Positions 24,212 to 35,100 of a stretch of DNA of 64,000 nt are shown here, piece by piece; the stretch's first letter is position 1; the number at the start of each line of letters is the position of its first letter. A program made the position numbers and the translations under genes. The DNA is taken from positions 15,350,731 through 15,414,730 of the forward strand of contig OU452225.1 of NCBI GenBank assembly GCA_911728455.2, written 5' to 3'. The DNA comes from Marthasterias glacialis. Lineage: Eukaryota > Echinodermata > Asteroidea > Forcipulatida > Asteriidae. The notes beneath the pieces were generated by a model. It was given only the letters and a program-made list of their open reading frames with translations, searched no databases and was not told the origin of the DNA.

Positions 24212-25151
24212 AAAGACATCATTTTAAGAGGAAATTGGTGCTGGCTGTGTTTGTATTTTTAAAAACATGGGAGGTTTAGCATGCGCTTGCGCTAGTGATG
24301 ACATTAGACCTCATCATGACAACCCCAAGGTTCAAACTGGCTACACATTGAAACAAAATGAAAACAAATGAGTAAATGTGATTTCAACATCTGTGTATAT
24401 ATTATTACTATTCAACTGTGTAGAAAAAAACATGAAAAATACATGTACAAAATATGAAAATATAAAAAATCCTAGATGCGATCATTGAATTGATAAGTAA
24501 CCCTTTACACTTAATCAAGTTCATACTGTTGCCAAAATTTATATTCTTGGGGGGTAAGTTTATTTTTTGATAAATCCAACTAACCTCAAATAGGTAATAT
24601 TGATAAATAGTTTGGCAAGCTACTAAAAACGTGGCTATATTTTGAGCTACATGTTCGTTTTCAGTTATGATTTTTCCATGGCGATGAACACCACGATTAT
24701 ACAAAGAAACAAAATAAAAACGAAATGGGGTTAAAAGTGTGCTTTTAAATTCAACACTACTAACAAAAAATAATGATGGCAAGATTCTACAAAAAAACCA
24801 AAAACTATCTTCACATGTAAAACCATAAACTGGGTTATGTTTTTCACCTACTAATGGGAATCTTGATGGAGTAAAGAAGCCGTAAACTGTTGCAAAAGTA
24901 ACTTGACAACAAATTGTAAGAATTCGTTTAAGTGTCAACCTGCTGTTCCTGAAGATGCCCAAAAAATTTGCGGATTTTACTAACGGTTCTTTGCTTCCAT
25001 GGTGCCATGCGCAAAGCTTGATTTCTGACTCTTCTTACTTGGTTATCATCTCAATCCTAACAATCCTAACTTGAATGAACACCTTTCTGTTACAAATTGA
25101 AACAGTGTAAGTTTTTTGTTTTTTTTAATGAAAAATTCCGGGGTTTTTTTC

Positions 25152-25220
25152 CACAGGACTCGAAAGCACTGAGTATACATTGCTTACCACACATCGGTGA
25201 AAGGCAAATTGAAATTTACA
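25152..25220 (+). mobile_element. SINE family A tail fragment
   Basis: CACAGGACTCGAAAGCACTG...CACACATCGGTGAAAGGCAAATTG. It is nearly identical to 60858-60930 and lacks the tRNA head. Confidence 0.7.
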
Positions 25221-25870
25221 TTCATTCCCCCGATACAAATATTAACATCTATCTAAGAAAAATTTGCTCCTTGGAAAAACTGAAGCATGTAAACACATTG
25301 TCCTTAATTGCGATCATTACAACCGAAATTAAAATCTGAGTATTCAAAATCTAATTTCTCAACTTTGACAGTTTTTCAGACACAACTATTTCTACGGAAG
25401 ATTGGTACTGGTATGAACTTCATAATCAGTAAGCTTTTAGACTGATACTAATGAAAAGAATTTGGATGAATACCACTCCTGTATTGTACCATCAAAAGTA
25501 TTCTGATAAAAAATACAGAATAAACTTAAGAGTGTTGTTTGATATGACCGTTAACTGAAAATAAGGTAAACATTGTAAAAAATCCCAGTGAATTTGGTGA
25601 AAGATATCCGAATCCAGATATTAATTATGTAGCTATTTTAAAATGTTTATCAATTTCATGAACCCTGGTATAGGGGTGTGGCGCTTGCCCCGCCTCCCCA
25701 CTTTTTTGAAGAGAGATGACACACAACAGAGCAGAGAAAGAAGGGGAGTTATAGTGTAATATACCGAGCGAGGAGGGGAGGCGGAGAAGGAAAGACCCAA
25801 ATACACGTAACATAAGCCTCCTAACATTATAAAGGCACACGTTCCTGCTGAGCCATCTCCAATAGTAGCT

Positions 25871-26136
25871 AAGTGATGTTTGAAGCTTCGCATGGTGTGA
25901 AGGATAAGTGACTCTAACTAGCAAACTTGCGGGTACAACCTTGTATAAACCTCTTATGGGAGGAGTGGTGGCTCTGAAAAGAGGCGGTGTGGTATCAACA
26001 TTTCGAATAGTGTACTCTGCTCGTCTTCAAGTGAACTGTTCGAAACGTCAGAGCCACCCCACTTCACCGGCTCTTTTCAGAGCCACCCGTCCTCACAAAA
26101 GAGATTTATACATGGTTGTACCCGCAAGGGTAGCTA
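25871..26136. mobile_element. Inverted-repeat element with histone-type stem-loop, copy 1
   Basis: Ends GCGGGTACAACC and GGTTGTACCCGC are inverted. Just inside each end lies GGTGGCTCTGAAAAGAG(G/C)C or its complement. The right arm (26069-26084, plus) reads GGCTCTTTTCAGAGCC followed by ACCC, identical to the core replication-dependent histone mRNA 3' hairpin. The left arm (25970-25985, minus) has one stem mismatch. It lies right after the phosphatase stop codon, so it would be in the 3' UTR. Confidence 0.75.
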
Positions 26137-26158
26137 CTATATCCATGATTATACGATC

Positions 26159-29100
26159 TCAACCGTTGAAGTTTTCGTAGATGGCGTTCTCCGATGAGCT
26201 GTTCATGTAAGCTTGGACCACATCGTAGCACATTGCATAATGCTCCTAAGCAAAAAAACGAATGTATATTTGGTTTGCGGTAACACCATGTGATTATATC
26301 TACTTTGCTATAACAGTAGATTGCTCTTGTGAGAAGTTGTCTTGCTATTATTCTACTACCGTGCAGTAGATTTCGGAATTCGGGAGACAACTTAGTTCTG
26401 AAAAAAACTGTCCTGCTTTTTAAGTACTACCTGGGGGTAGGAAATCGGCCGGGAGTACTACTACTTTTTTTGCTTAGTGGAATGGGGGGACTTCTCGGAT
26501 AACTTCACTACCATGGAGTGAGTTTGGTCTCAACGTTTCGACTAGCCTGCTCTAGTCATCATCAGGAGACTTTATATAAAAATGAAAACTCATGCAAAAA
26601 CCAGAAGAACGATGTTGTAGCAATCTAACTATACAATCTTCTTACAAAAAATTATGTTGTTGCTCTACTCGCTATACGATTTCAAGCTGGTCTCATATCA
26701 CCAGGCATGCTCGGTGGTCTAGTGGTAAGACAACTGCTCTAGAATGGCATTGGTCGTGGGTTTGAATCCCACCCCAGTAATATGCCTGTGATTTCTTTCC
26801 ACAGGACTCGGGAAAGCACTGTGTATACTCATTGGCGTAGAGTAAAATCAAGTACAAATTTTAGTCCACAATGCAATTATTACCCTCATTAAATATAATT
26901 TTTATTTCCACTCACCATGGAATGTAACATGTTGTTGTTGATCTTACGAAATCTGACAGCCTCTTGGAACACATTGACAACCTTCTCCTGGTTGAACTTC
27001 TCCATGAGAGTTAACAATGCACAAAAGGCAGCTGAACGACCCAGGCCATCACTTGTCAACAAGAAAATAGAACATGTGTCAACCAACAGTTAAACATTTG
27101 ACGGGAAAAGATTTAAACTAAGTGTATTGAATGAGTTTGACTCAATTTTGGATGCACCTTACTTACATGCAGTGGACGACGATCGGGCCCTCGTTAGTCT
27201 TTTTCCACTGTTCAGCGAGTTGAATGAGCGTCAGTAAGCCTGCAAACGAGCTCGGGACATCTTGATCAGATGGCCAGTCTAGTAATTGAAACTGACAGAC
27301 GGTCCGTGGAGGATCAAGCTGAAAAACACAATACAGTGATTAGTTCAAAAATGTGGAAGAAGTATTGACCATGAATGTTTGTCCCTTATTGGCATGACTG
27401 AAAATGATCAATCTAAAATACTGTCAGGTTTTGTTTCATTTTTACCTTAGAGTTTTTCTTCCTCAGAGTGAATGAGTTACCGGTGACGCCAGTATATTCC
27501 TTGGTCTCCAGCAGCTCAACGACCAGGGGACCAAACTCCCAAGGTCCCGCCTCTGGCCAGTACTGGACCATGGTCTAACAAAACAATAACAAAACAAAAC
27601 CAAAAAAAATGACACAAATTCATGGTAATAATGGGCTTCATTGTTGTTGAAAGTTTTGATCAAATGATTAAATTACGACTTATGTAACCAATACGTCTAT
27701 GCTGTAATGAACCTCATTGTTGACATTTGTAAAAAGCTGAAAATGTAATTCCATACGGTTTACACCAACTGTTACTTATGGGAGCTATCGTAGGCTCAAG
27801 TTAACTACACTTAGATTATTATTATCAATAGTTATTCGGCCAAGATTTCAACAAACAGACAACAATACGGTACAAGAAACTACGTTTACATTAGATTATT
27901 ATAATCAATAGTTATTCGGCCAAGATTTCAACAAACAGACAACAATACGGTACAAGAAACTACGTTTACATTAAAAATCTTACTTGCGATAAGTAGAGCA
28001 ATAATTGTAAACGATGTAATACTGATGTTGGAATGGAACAGCAACTTATCATCAAGGCAAGGACAATGGAGTCAGATGACAAGACACACCCATTCTGAGA
28101 TGGCCAGGGGTGGATTTCAAAAAAACAAGTCCTAACTTTGGACTAGTCCTAACTCATGACAAGTTAGGGCTAGTTGTTACTCATCTTAACTCGCGATAAG
28201 ACTAGTCCTAGCCATCCGGCACATACCCCCCCCCCCACAAATTTCAATTGCCCCCCCCCATGAAAAAAATGCAGATACATGTAATTGATTAGAAAACATG
28301 ATACCTGGCCCCCCCCCCCCACTGAAAAGCAATGCCCCTCCCCCCTGTGCCCCCTAGTGAGAAAAACCTGGGTACGCTGCTGGTATAGCGCTTTGTGAAA
28401 TCCACCCCAGGATTATTAAAGCAAACCATTGTGACTCAAAAGGCTGATAATCCAATCTTAAAACGGGAAGTTAATCCTAAACAAAAAAAAAGTAAAATAA
28501 TACAAGGCAAACTTTGAAAATAAATACTATGCTGACCTAAATAAGTGGGCCTACTCATTCAAACTAGCATTCTCATTTGAACTTATCGTCAGGATATGGA
28601 ACCGAAAACAGATGTAAATGATAAGATTATTACATTTCATAATGTTATGAATCTGTCATTAAAACTACGCCGGTTAGCGATCTTCGTATGATGTGATGTG
28701 TAGCTACCACACATCACCCGGTTTGCTTCAGTGTGCCCGTGTACATAGGTAACATACACAATGCAGTGGTCGGCTTGTGTCAATCTGCCGCACCCTGACC
28801 CACATAAGGCTCAAACTTTAAATGATGTTCTTGATTAAAAATTGTTTACTCCTTCGTATTTTAATATATACCATTGCAACAATATATAAACGTTCTTAAT
28901 TCCTGTGGTTTAAATGAGTAAACTTTGCCATAAATCAAATCATACCACAGTTACTCTCTAAATGTAAAAGAGTGAAAAACCACTTCGTCGTGTGCCCGGC
29001 AAAAGGGCGTAAGGCGTTACGCCCTTTTGCCGGGAACATAAAGTAGTTTGTCCCAGAAACAAAAGGACGTAAGCAAAAAAATGGCTCCTGACATGAAAAA

Positions 29101-32100
29101 TATATAATTTTTGTTATTTTTTTAAAGCTAGAATTACCCTGAAGACATGTTTCCCCATTCCCCTTGCAGAATTTAACCTTTCTAGAATGACTTATGCATG
29201 GCAACATGTTTACCAAACTTTCCCGCTCATAATTCTGGCAACCCATATTTTAACATAAATCTCTTACGTCTTTTTGCCGGGAACTTTCCCTTACGTCCTT
29301 TTGCTGGGCAAACGAAGACTTGTTTTGTCCGCCATACCACTCTTGCAAAGAAAGAGCCATGTGGCGGACAACGCTTTTTAGAGTGAAAGACGGGTATTTT
29401 CAACTTAAATCAGAGTGAAGTTCACTCCAATCACCCAAAAGGGTGATGCACAATGAGTTTCACTCTCAAAGGAGCCAAAATTAATGACACCCTTCCGGCG
29501 AGAGAGTGAAATTTCCACTCTTTTACATTTAGAGGGTAAAGTATTGCCACCACCCCCAACCTTCCTCACCTGATCGTCTCTATCACACTGGTTGAGCATG
29601 ACAATGCAGGTTGATTTGTGGTCATACACTAGACGCCAGATGTCGCCTTTGGTGTCCGGTGTAGGCATTTGTGTAGCGATGTACCTGTTCTTCGTACGGT
29701 AACCCTATTTTCAATTAAAATAAACCACAAGTCAACATGTTATTCCCTTTATCCCTTTATCATACTGGTTGAGCATGACAATGCAGGTTGATTTGTGGTC
29801 AGACACCAGGTGCCAGATGTCACCTTTGGTGCTCGGTGTAGGCATCTGTGTAGCGATGTACCTGTTCTTCTTACGGTAACCCTATTTGAGAACAATCAAT
29901 GCACTTTGAAGAAAAATGAAACGAGGAAAGTGAAGTCCTCCAAAAAGCACGGATAATATTGGAGAAAACGTAAAACAGGCATTCTTGTGATATGGACCAT
30001 TGTAATTTTGGAATTGCCTGCTTTTTGGTTTATGCAAAATCGGTATTTGACTGTTAAGTTTTCCTTAAAAAAAATCTTAAACTAAAAAAATCTGAAAAAT
30101 AAAGTTACCAACCGGCAGATATGTCCCATTGATGTAGTTGGTATCCTCTTCGCTGGTAATCGTCATCAGATATGGTCTGCATCGATCACCTTTAAATTAT
30201 TATGACAATGCGTTAATAGTTGATGAGGAATCAGTAACTATAAAGTCAAAGTTACTTCAAGCCCCAGCTCAACATTGGTAAACTGACTGTAAATGCTTCC
30301 ATCCTTTGCACAAACCCAGACACTTGCAACAAAACCAACCTGTGAAAACTTCAGCTCATTTCGTTGTTTCATTTGCTAGAAAACGGTAAAAATGCATGCA
30401 AAATTTGTGTACGCATTCCCATAGGCAGAGTTTTTATCTCACTGAGACGAAAATTAGTTTTGGATCTTATGTTCATTATTATTCAAAAGCGATAACACTT
30501 CAGGCAGAAATATTTTAAGGAAAGTTTTTTTACCATCATTATCTTCATACCATGTAAGGTATATATAAATCTGTGAACATTTATGCTTTTCTTCTTACCA
30601 ATGTTGAGCTGGGCTTTAAATGGTTTGTCATTGTGTGTATTATATTTTTTTTAATGAATATTTAAATATTCTCATTGACCTAACTTGTGTGAACAGAGTT
30701 TCTTTTGAATAAACCTGTTTACTTTTAACACCTTCACCGTTAAGTTTCTTAATTCTTTTTGGTTACTTGGTATGCAACAATTCGTTCTCACTCCCTCTTG
30801 CTCTTCATAAACGACTCATTATTATTATTATTAGTTTATTTACTTCCTTAAAAAGACTCTCTCAGCCAGACTGGCTGAATTGCAGCCATCTTTCCTGATC
30901 TTTTGCAAAAGCCAGTATCGTTGGCGTTTTGTTCATTTTGCCTTTTCTTTTGTTGTTATATACACGTTTTCTACGGTTACTTTTTGTGGTTTTATTCGTT
31001 CATTGTGACCAGTGCCGATTTCTGGCGTTTTATTACCCTTTTTGTACACATTCAGTACATCGTCGTCTGTTAAATTTTAATCCCCTGTTTGTTTTCTGCT
31101 TGCTTTGCTGTTTTATATCTTTGCGCTTTTTTAGCACATTTTCTATTCATGTTTACCTGTATATGCTTAATGATTTTTGTATTTTGTTTCACATTTTTAT
31201 CTTGCTTATTTCATTGTTTTGTATTATAACCTTTTTTGACAGGGTAATGGATTTTATATGGCTTTGTAATAACCTTTTCCACGACCCGTGGCACTGTATG
31301 TCAAAATGAATAAATAAATAAAAAAAAATAGAATTCAACAGATGAATTATGTACTCACTTGGTATGAAATCGGGGAAGCGATTTTTGGAGACATTCTCGG
31401 GTAGCTTTCCAGAGTAGTTGAGTTTGGTCGCACTTTCTGCACATAGCTTTCCTAAGGTCTGATCATGACAATGTTTTCAGTGACAGCTTTATTAAAAGTT
31501 GATTTCTTTTTCAAATAACATCGTATACATTTAAAGTGTAATTTAAGAATAAGTACTTTTTGGGTGAACGAAGAAAAATTGACTGGAGCGGGATTTGAAC
31601 CTGCAACCACGGGTTTAATGTACCGACACTCTACCCACTGAGCTATCCAGCCCTGATGTTGGCGGTCTCCCTATTTTGTCAAGATCTTTAATTTGGGGGG
31701 TGCAAAACAAAAAGTTGCATCACCCTTAAGGTAGATCCCCGTGCTGCCGCTTCCAAGGTTGTATCCATAGAGCTAGCTCTATGGTTGTATCCTATATTAC
31801 GGGGTGTGATCCCTGGCTACACGGCAGTAACCGGTTGAATGATTTTTGTCTGGCACCCCCCCCCCCCCCCCCGAACAAAGATATTGACAAAATAGGGAGA
31901 CCGCCAACATTAGGGCTGGTACCTCAGTTGGTAGAGAGTCGGTATGTTAAACCGGTGGTCGCAGGTTCAAATCCCGCTCCAGTCAGTTTTTCTTTGTTCA
32001 CCACAAAAATTGCTTTAAAAAATTTACCCAGTCAGTTTCCCTTGTGGTTTATTGCTTGATATTATGAATAAGTAATAAGCTGAACCAAAAAGTGTTATTC

Positions 32101-35100
32101 AGTTCCATGAGTATGGATGGATAAAATCATTAGAGATACCTCAAATTGTTCCTCCATTCCAATCTTCTTCAGAGCAGCCACTTTACGACGGTATTCTGTT
32201 ACATGGTACGTGGTATCACCAGTCAGGTAGGCCTCGAGAATGGCGTCGAAAAGGAACTTATATTGCTCCTAAAATTACAAAAGATTATAGGAAAAAAAGA
32301 CTAAAAAAGGAATTTCAAATCTTAAAACACAGTTCTTAGTTTTCAAGAAAGAAGATTTATCAGAAAGAACATCTAATGTATTTCTTTTGAAATCTTTCAA
32401 CTCTTCACTTACGACAGTTTGCACTGACTTGATACGCCTATGTCGCATCTGATAGATGAAGCCAAGAACATCAACCTGTCCCTCTTGTTTCATCTGTTCC
32501 AACATGGCATCTAGAGTGATGTAGGTCCCAGTACGCCCAACTCCAGCACTGAATAGTAATTGAATTACATTAAACAATTGTATCCACATTTTGGTCTAAA
32601 AAAACATTTTGCAGTTTCATATCATGTTTTATGTCAAGTTTAGTTTTGTCTCTAGCGACACCGATTATTCCTGTCAAGGTGAGGGGAGGGGAGAGTGAAT
32701 CCAAAATAGCCACTACAGATGATGAAAGTTGAAAGCAGTGATGTGCGATTAGAATAAACTATGAAAAACTAGTGGAGTGTCGTGGCAGAGCGGTCTAGAT
32801 CACTGAACTCAATTTCTGGTGTTCTTGGCAGCAGAGTGTGGGTTCGAATCCCGGTCGTGGCACGTGTGTCTTTGAACAAGATACTTTACCATAATTGCTT
32901 TGTCCTTCGGATGGGACATTAAGCCGTAGGTCCCGTGCACTAGGATTGGTAGTGCACGTAAAAGAACCCAGAATACTTATCGTGGAAGAGTAGGGGAATT
33001 ACCCCGGTGTTTCTGGTTCACATGGCAAGCACCCTTGTCTACAGGTTTCCTCAGGCTTGAGAGCTTCAGTGATTAAGTTCACTTCTGTTTCATTACCAGA
33101 AATATATAATAATAATAATAATAATAATAATGATTGGATATTACCTGCAGTGTACGACGGTGCGTCCAGTATTCTCGTGAGTGTTGACTACACGTAGGAA
33201 GTTAAGCAAAGGTGTTGGATATTCTGGTGGTTTCATATCAGGCCACGTGGTGTAATGAAACTGCGTCACTAATCGAGTAGTTTCTTCCTTACCGACCTAT
33301 GATACAAAAGTAAATTGTGGAATCATGAAACAAAATTCAAGGCAGCAAAGATTGACGGATTGTTCCCTCCTCTTTTTTAAGACAATGTCCAAATACATGT
33401 AGGCTAGAATAAAACAGGACGCTGTACAAATTGATACATTCAATAGGGTAGGAAAACCAAGTTTCCAAAAAATGGACGGGCGAAGCCAGTAGTGCACCCA
33501 GGATAACAAAACAGAGCAACTTGAATTATTTATGACGTTGGATAAACCATGACAACTCCTTCCAGGGTAAGCCAAACGCCTTGCCAATAGGCCGTATTTT
33601 TGACAGCAAGAGGGCGCAATACTAACTCCATTTTGAAACTACATAAAATATTTCAAAACATTAAAAACACAAACTTCCAAGCAAATATCTCACATTGATT
33701 ACATTGTGTAACTATCACTAAAAAAATCTATAAAGTTTTTTATCAACTGCTTTATTAGAAGTCTAGTTACATCTGGTTTACCACACACTATTTCTATGGT
33801 TTGACCCCCAATCTACCCCAAAGGGCACCCTCTTGCAGTCAAAAATAAGGCCTATTGCTAATTAAGCTGTGGCTGCATTGGCGGCTGTGGCTGAATTGGC
33901 GGCTGTGCCTGCGGCTATTTCTAGGGTGTTGCTAAGAGTAGCCTGCTTGAATTCATGTTGACGTACTGTCCAAGCCGCAGCCACAGCTGCCAATTTCGAT
34001 ACGGCCAAAGCTTCCTTCATCTTAGCCCTGAATATATTTTTGTGATTGCATAAGACATGTAAGTTGTAATGCTGGTCATTTGTGTATCAAGACAAGACAC
34101 TGTTTTTACCTCATGAATGTCGAAAAGGCGTACTGTATAATCAAGAAAAACATCCTCCTTGACTGTTGTAACATTAATACCGTTATATTCCGAAGATCCG
34201 TTATCGACCCAGTACTGAAGACACTTCATCTAACAATTATTGAATCAACAAGAAAAAGGAGACAATGGTTTTAATTTAGAGAAAGATTTTGTTGATAAGA
34301 CACAAAATTAACGTGCATGACTTTATCACTGAATGAATCAAGCAAAAGAACTATATAATTTATTAATCCTTTTGTTGTTATTCGCTGAGAAAAAAAAATG
34401 TTTATCTTGCATTGTTTATGATAAGATGGGTAAGTCTTAATAGGTTTTTTTTGTTTCCTGTTACCTTGCCATCTTCTATTGGGTTTGTCAGCATGACGAT
34501 TTTCTCCACATCTTGCTGCCAAATCATTCTCCAGATATCTTTAATTGACGCTTTGTTTGGTCCTGATTGAAAATCAAATGGAACATAAATTATTAACCAA
34601 ACAAATCGCATTTACACGATACCCCTATCCCACAATCTAGTCAGTTAAAATCACAAACATATAGAAGTATTTTACCTTGGCTGGCAATGTATTTGTCTTT
34701 CGCCTTGTATCCCTGCAAGAAACAAGAGTAGGAAGAGTAAGAAACAAGTCCAAATAAATCCTTGTATATTTTGGTTTGCGGTGAACACCATGTGATATAC
34801 TTTGCTGTGTAGATTGTCCTTGTAAGAACTGTCCAGGTACAAATAATATCAATAAATCTTTCTTGTATCGTGACAAGAAAATGGTTCCAGTTAAAATGTA
34901 AAGGTGATTGTGTACTTACATCAATGTAGCATGCATTAATGTAATCAGAATGAGGGTCATTTTCCAATGGCTCCAACACAACCCGGCAGTGGTCATCTGT
35001 GAATAATGATACAACAATTTAAGTGGTTAACTCAGAAATGATGAAAATGAAGACATCGGCGAGTAACCGAGATGTCATCTTGCAACGATCCTTAAACAAA

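Larger units (their letters stand above)
19374..25870. other. Intergenic region between AEBP2 and the phosphatase gene
   Basis: It should hold the AEBP2 5' exon and promoter and the phosphatase 3' UTR. I see several MITEs, SINE tails and long AT-rich DNA but no exon I can assign. An open frame of 184 codons at 24408-24962 (minus) is Phe/Ile/Tyr-rich without any recognisable motif. Confidence 0.5.
26159..31458 (-). other. Exons 32-38: D2 domain and C-terminal tail
   Basis: Exons 31359-31458, 30113-30189, 29570-29704, 27446-27574, 27167-27318, 26916-27051 and 26159-26245. Motifs: [39 protein letters not shown]. The WPD position is WPS (Ser replaces Asp) and the P-loop is HCIDGLGRSA with Cys1778 retained. 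The same changes occur in D2 of vertebrate R2B receptors, where D2 is not catalytic. The protein ends NAIYENFNG. Confidence 0.92.

Noticed and set aside
24408..24962. 184-codon minus-strand open frame
   Set aside because: AT-rich, Phe/Ile/Tyr-rich, no signal of a known domain, no splice context; most likely chance. Transcript data would be needed to keep it.
26043..26104. A histone gene 3' end
   Set aside because: No histone coding sequence on either side; the hairpin lies in the terminal repeat of a MITE with other copies.
26708..26785. tRNA gene (plus)
   Set aside because: A- and B-boxes exist but arms do not pair and a conserved SINE tail follows; several copies share the same tail.
30929..31309. 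126-codon plus-strand frame, Phe/Leu-rich
   Set aside because: Pyrimidine-rich stretch ending in (AATAAATA)n; looks like LINE 3' UTR.
31905..31985. tRNA gene (plus)
   Set aside because: Acceptor stem unpaired and an inverted homologous copy lies 250 bp away; assigned to SINE family C.
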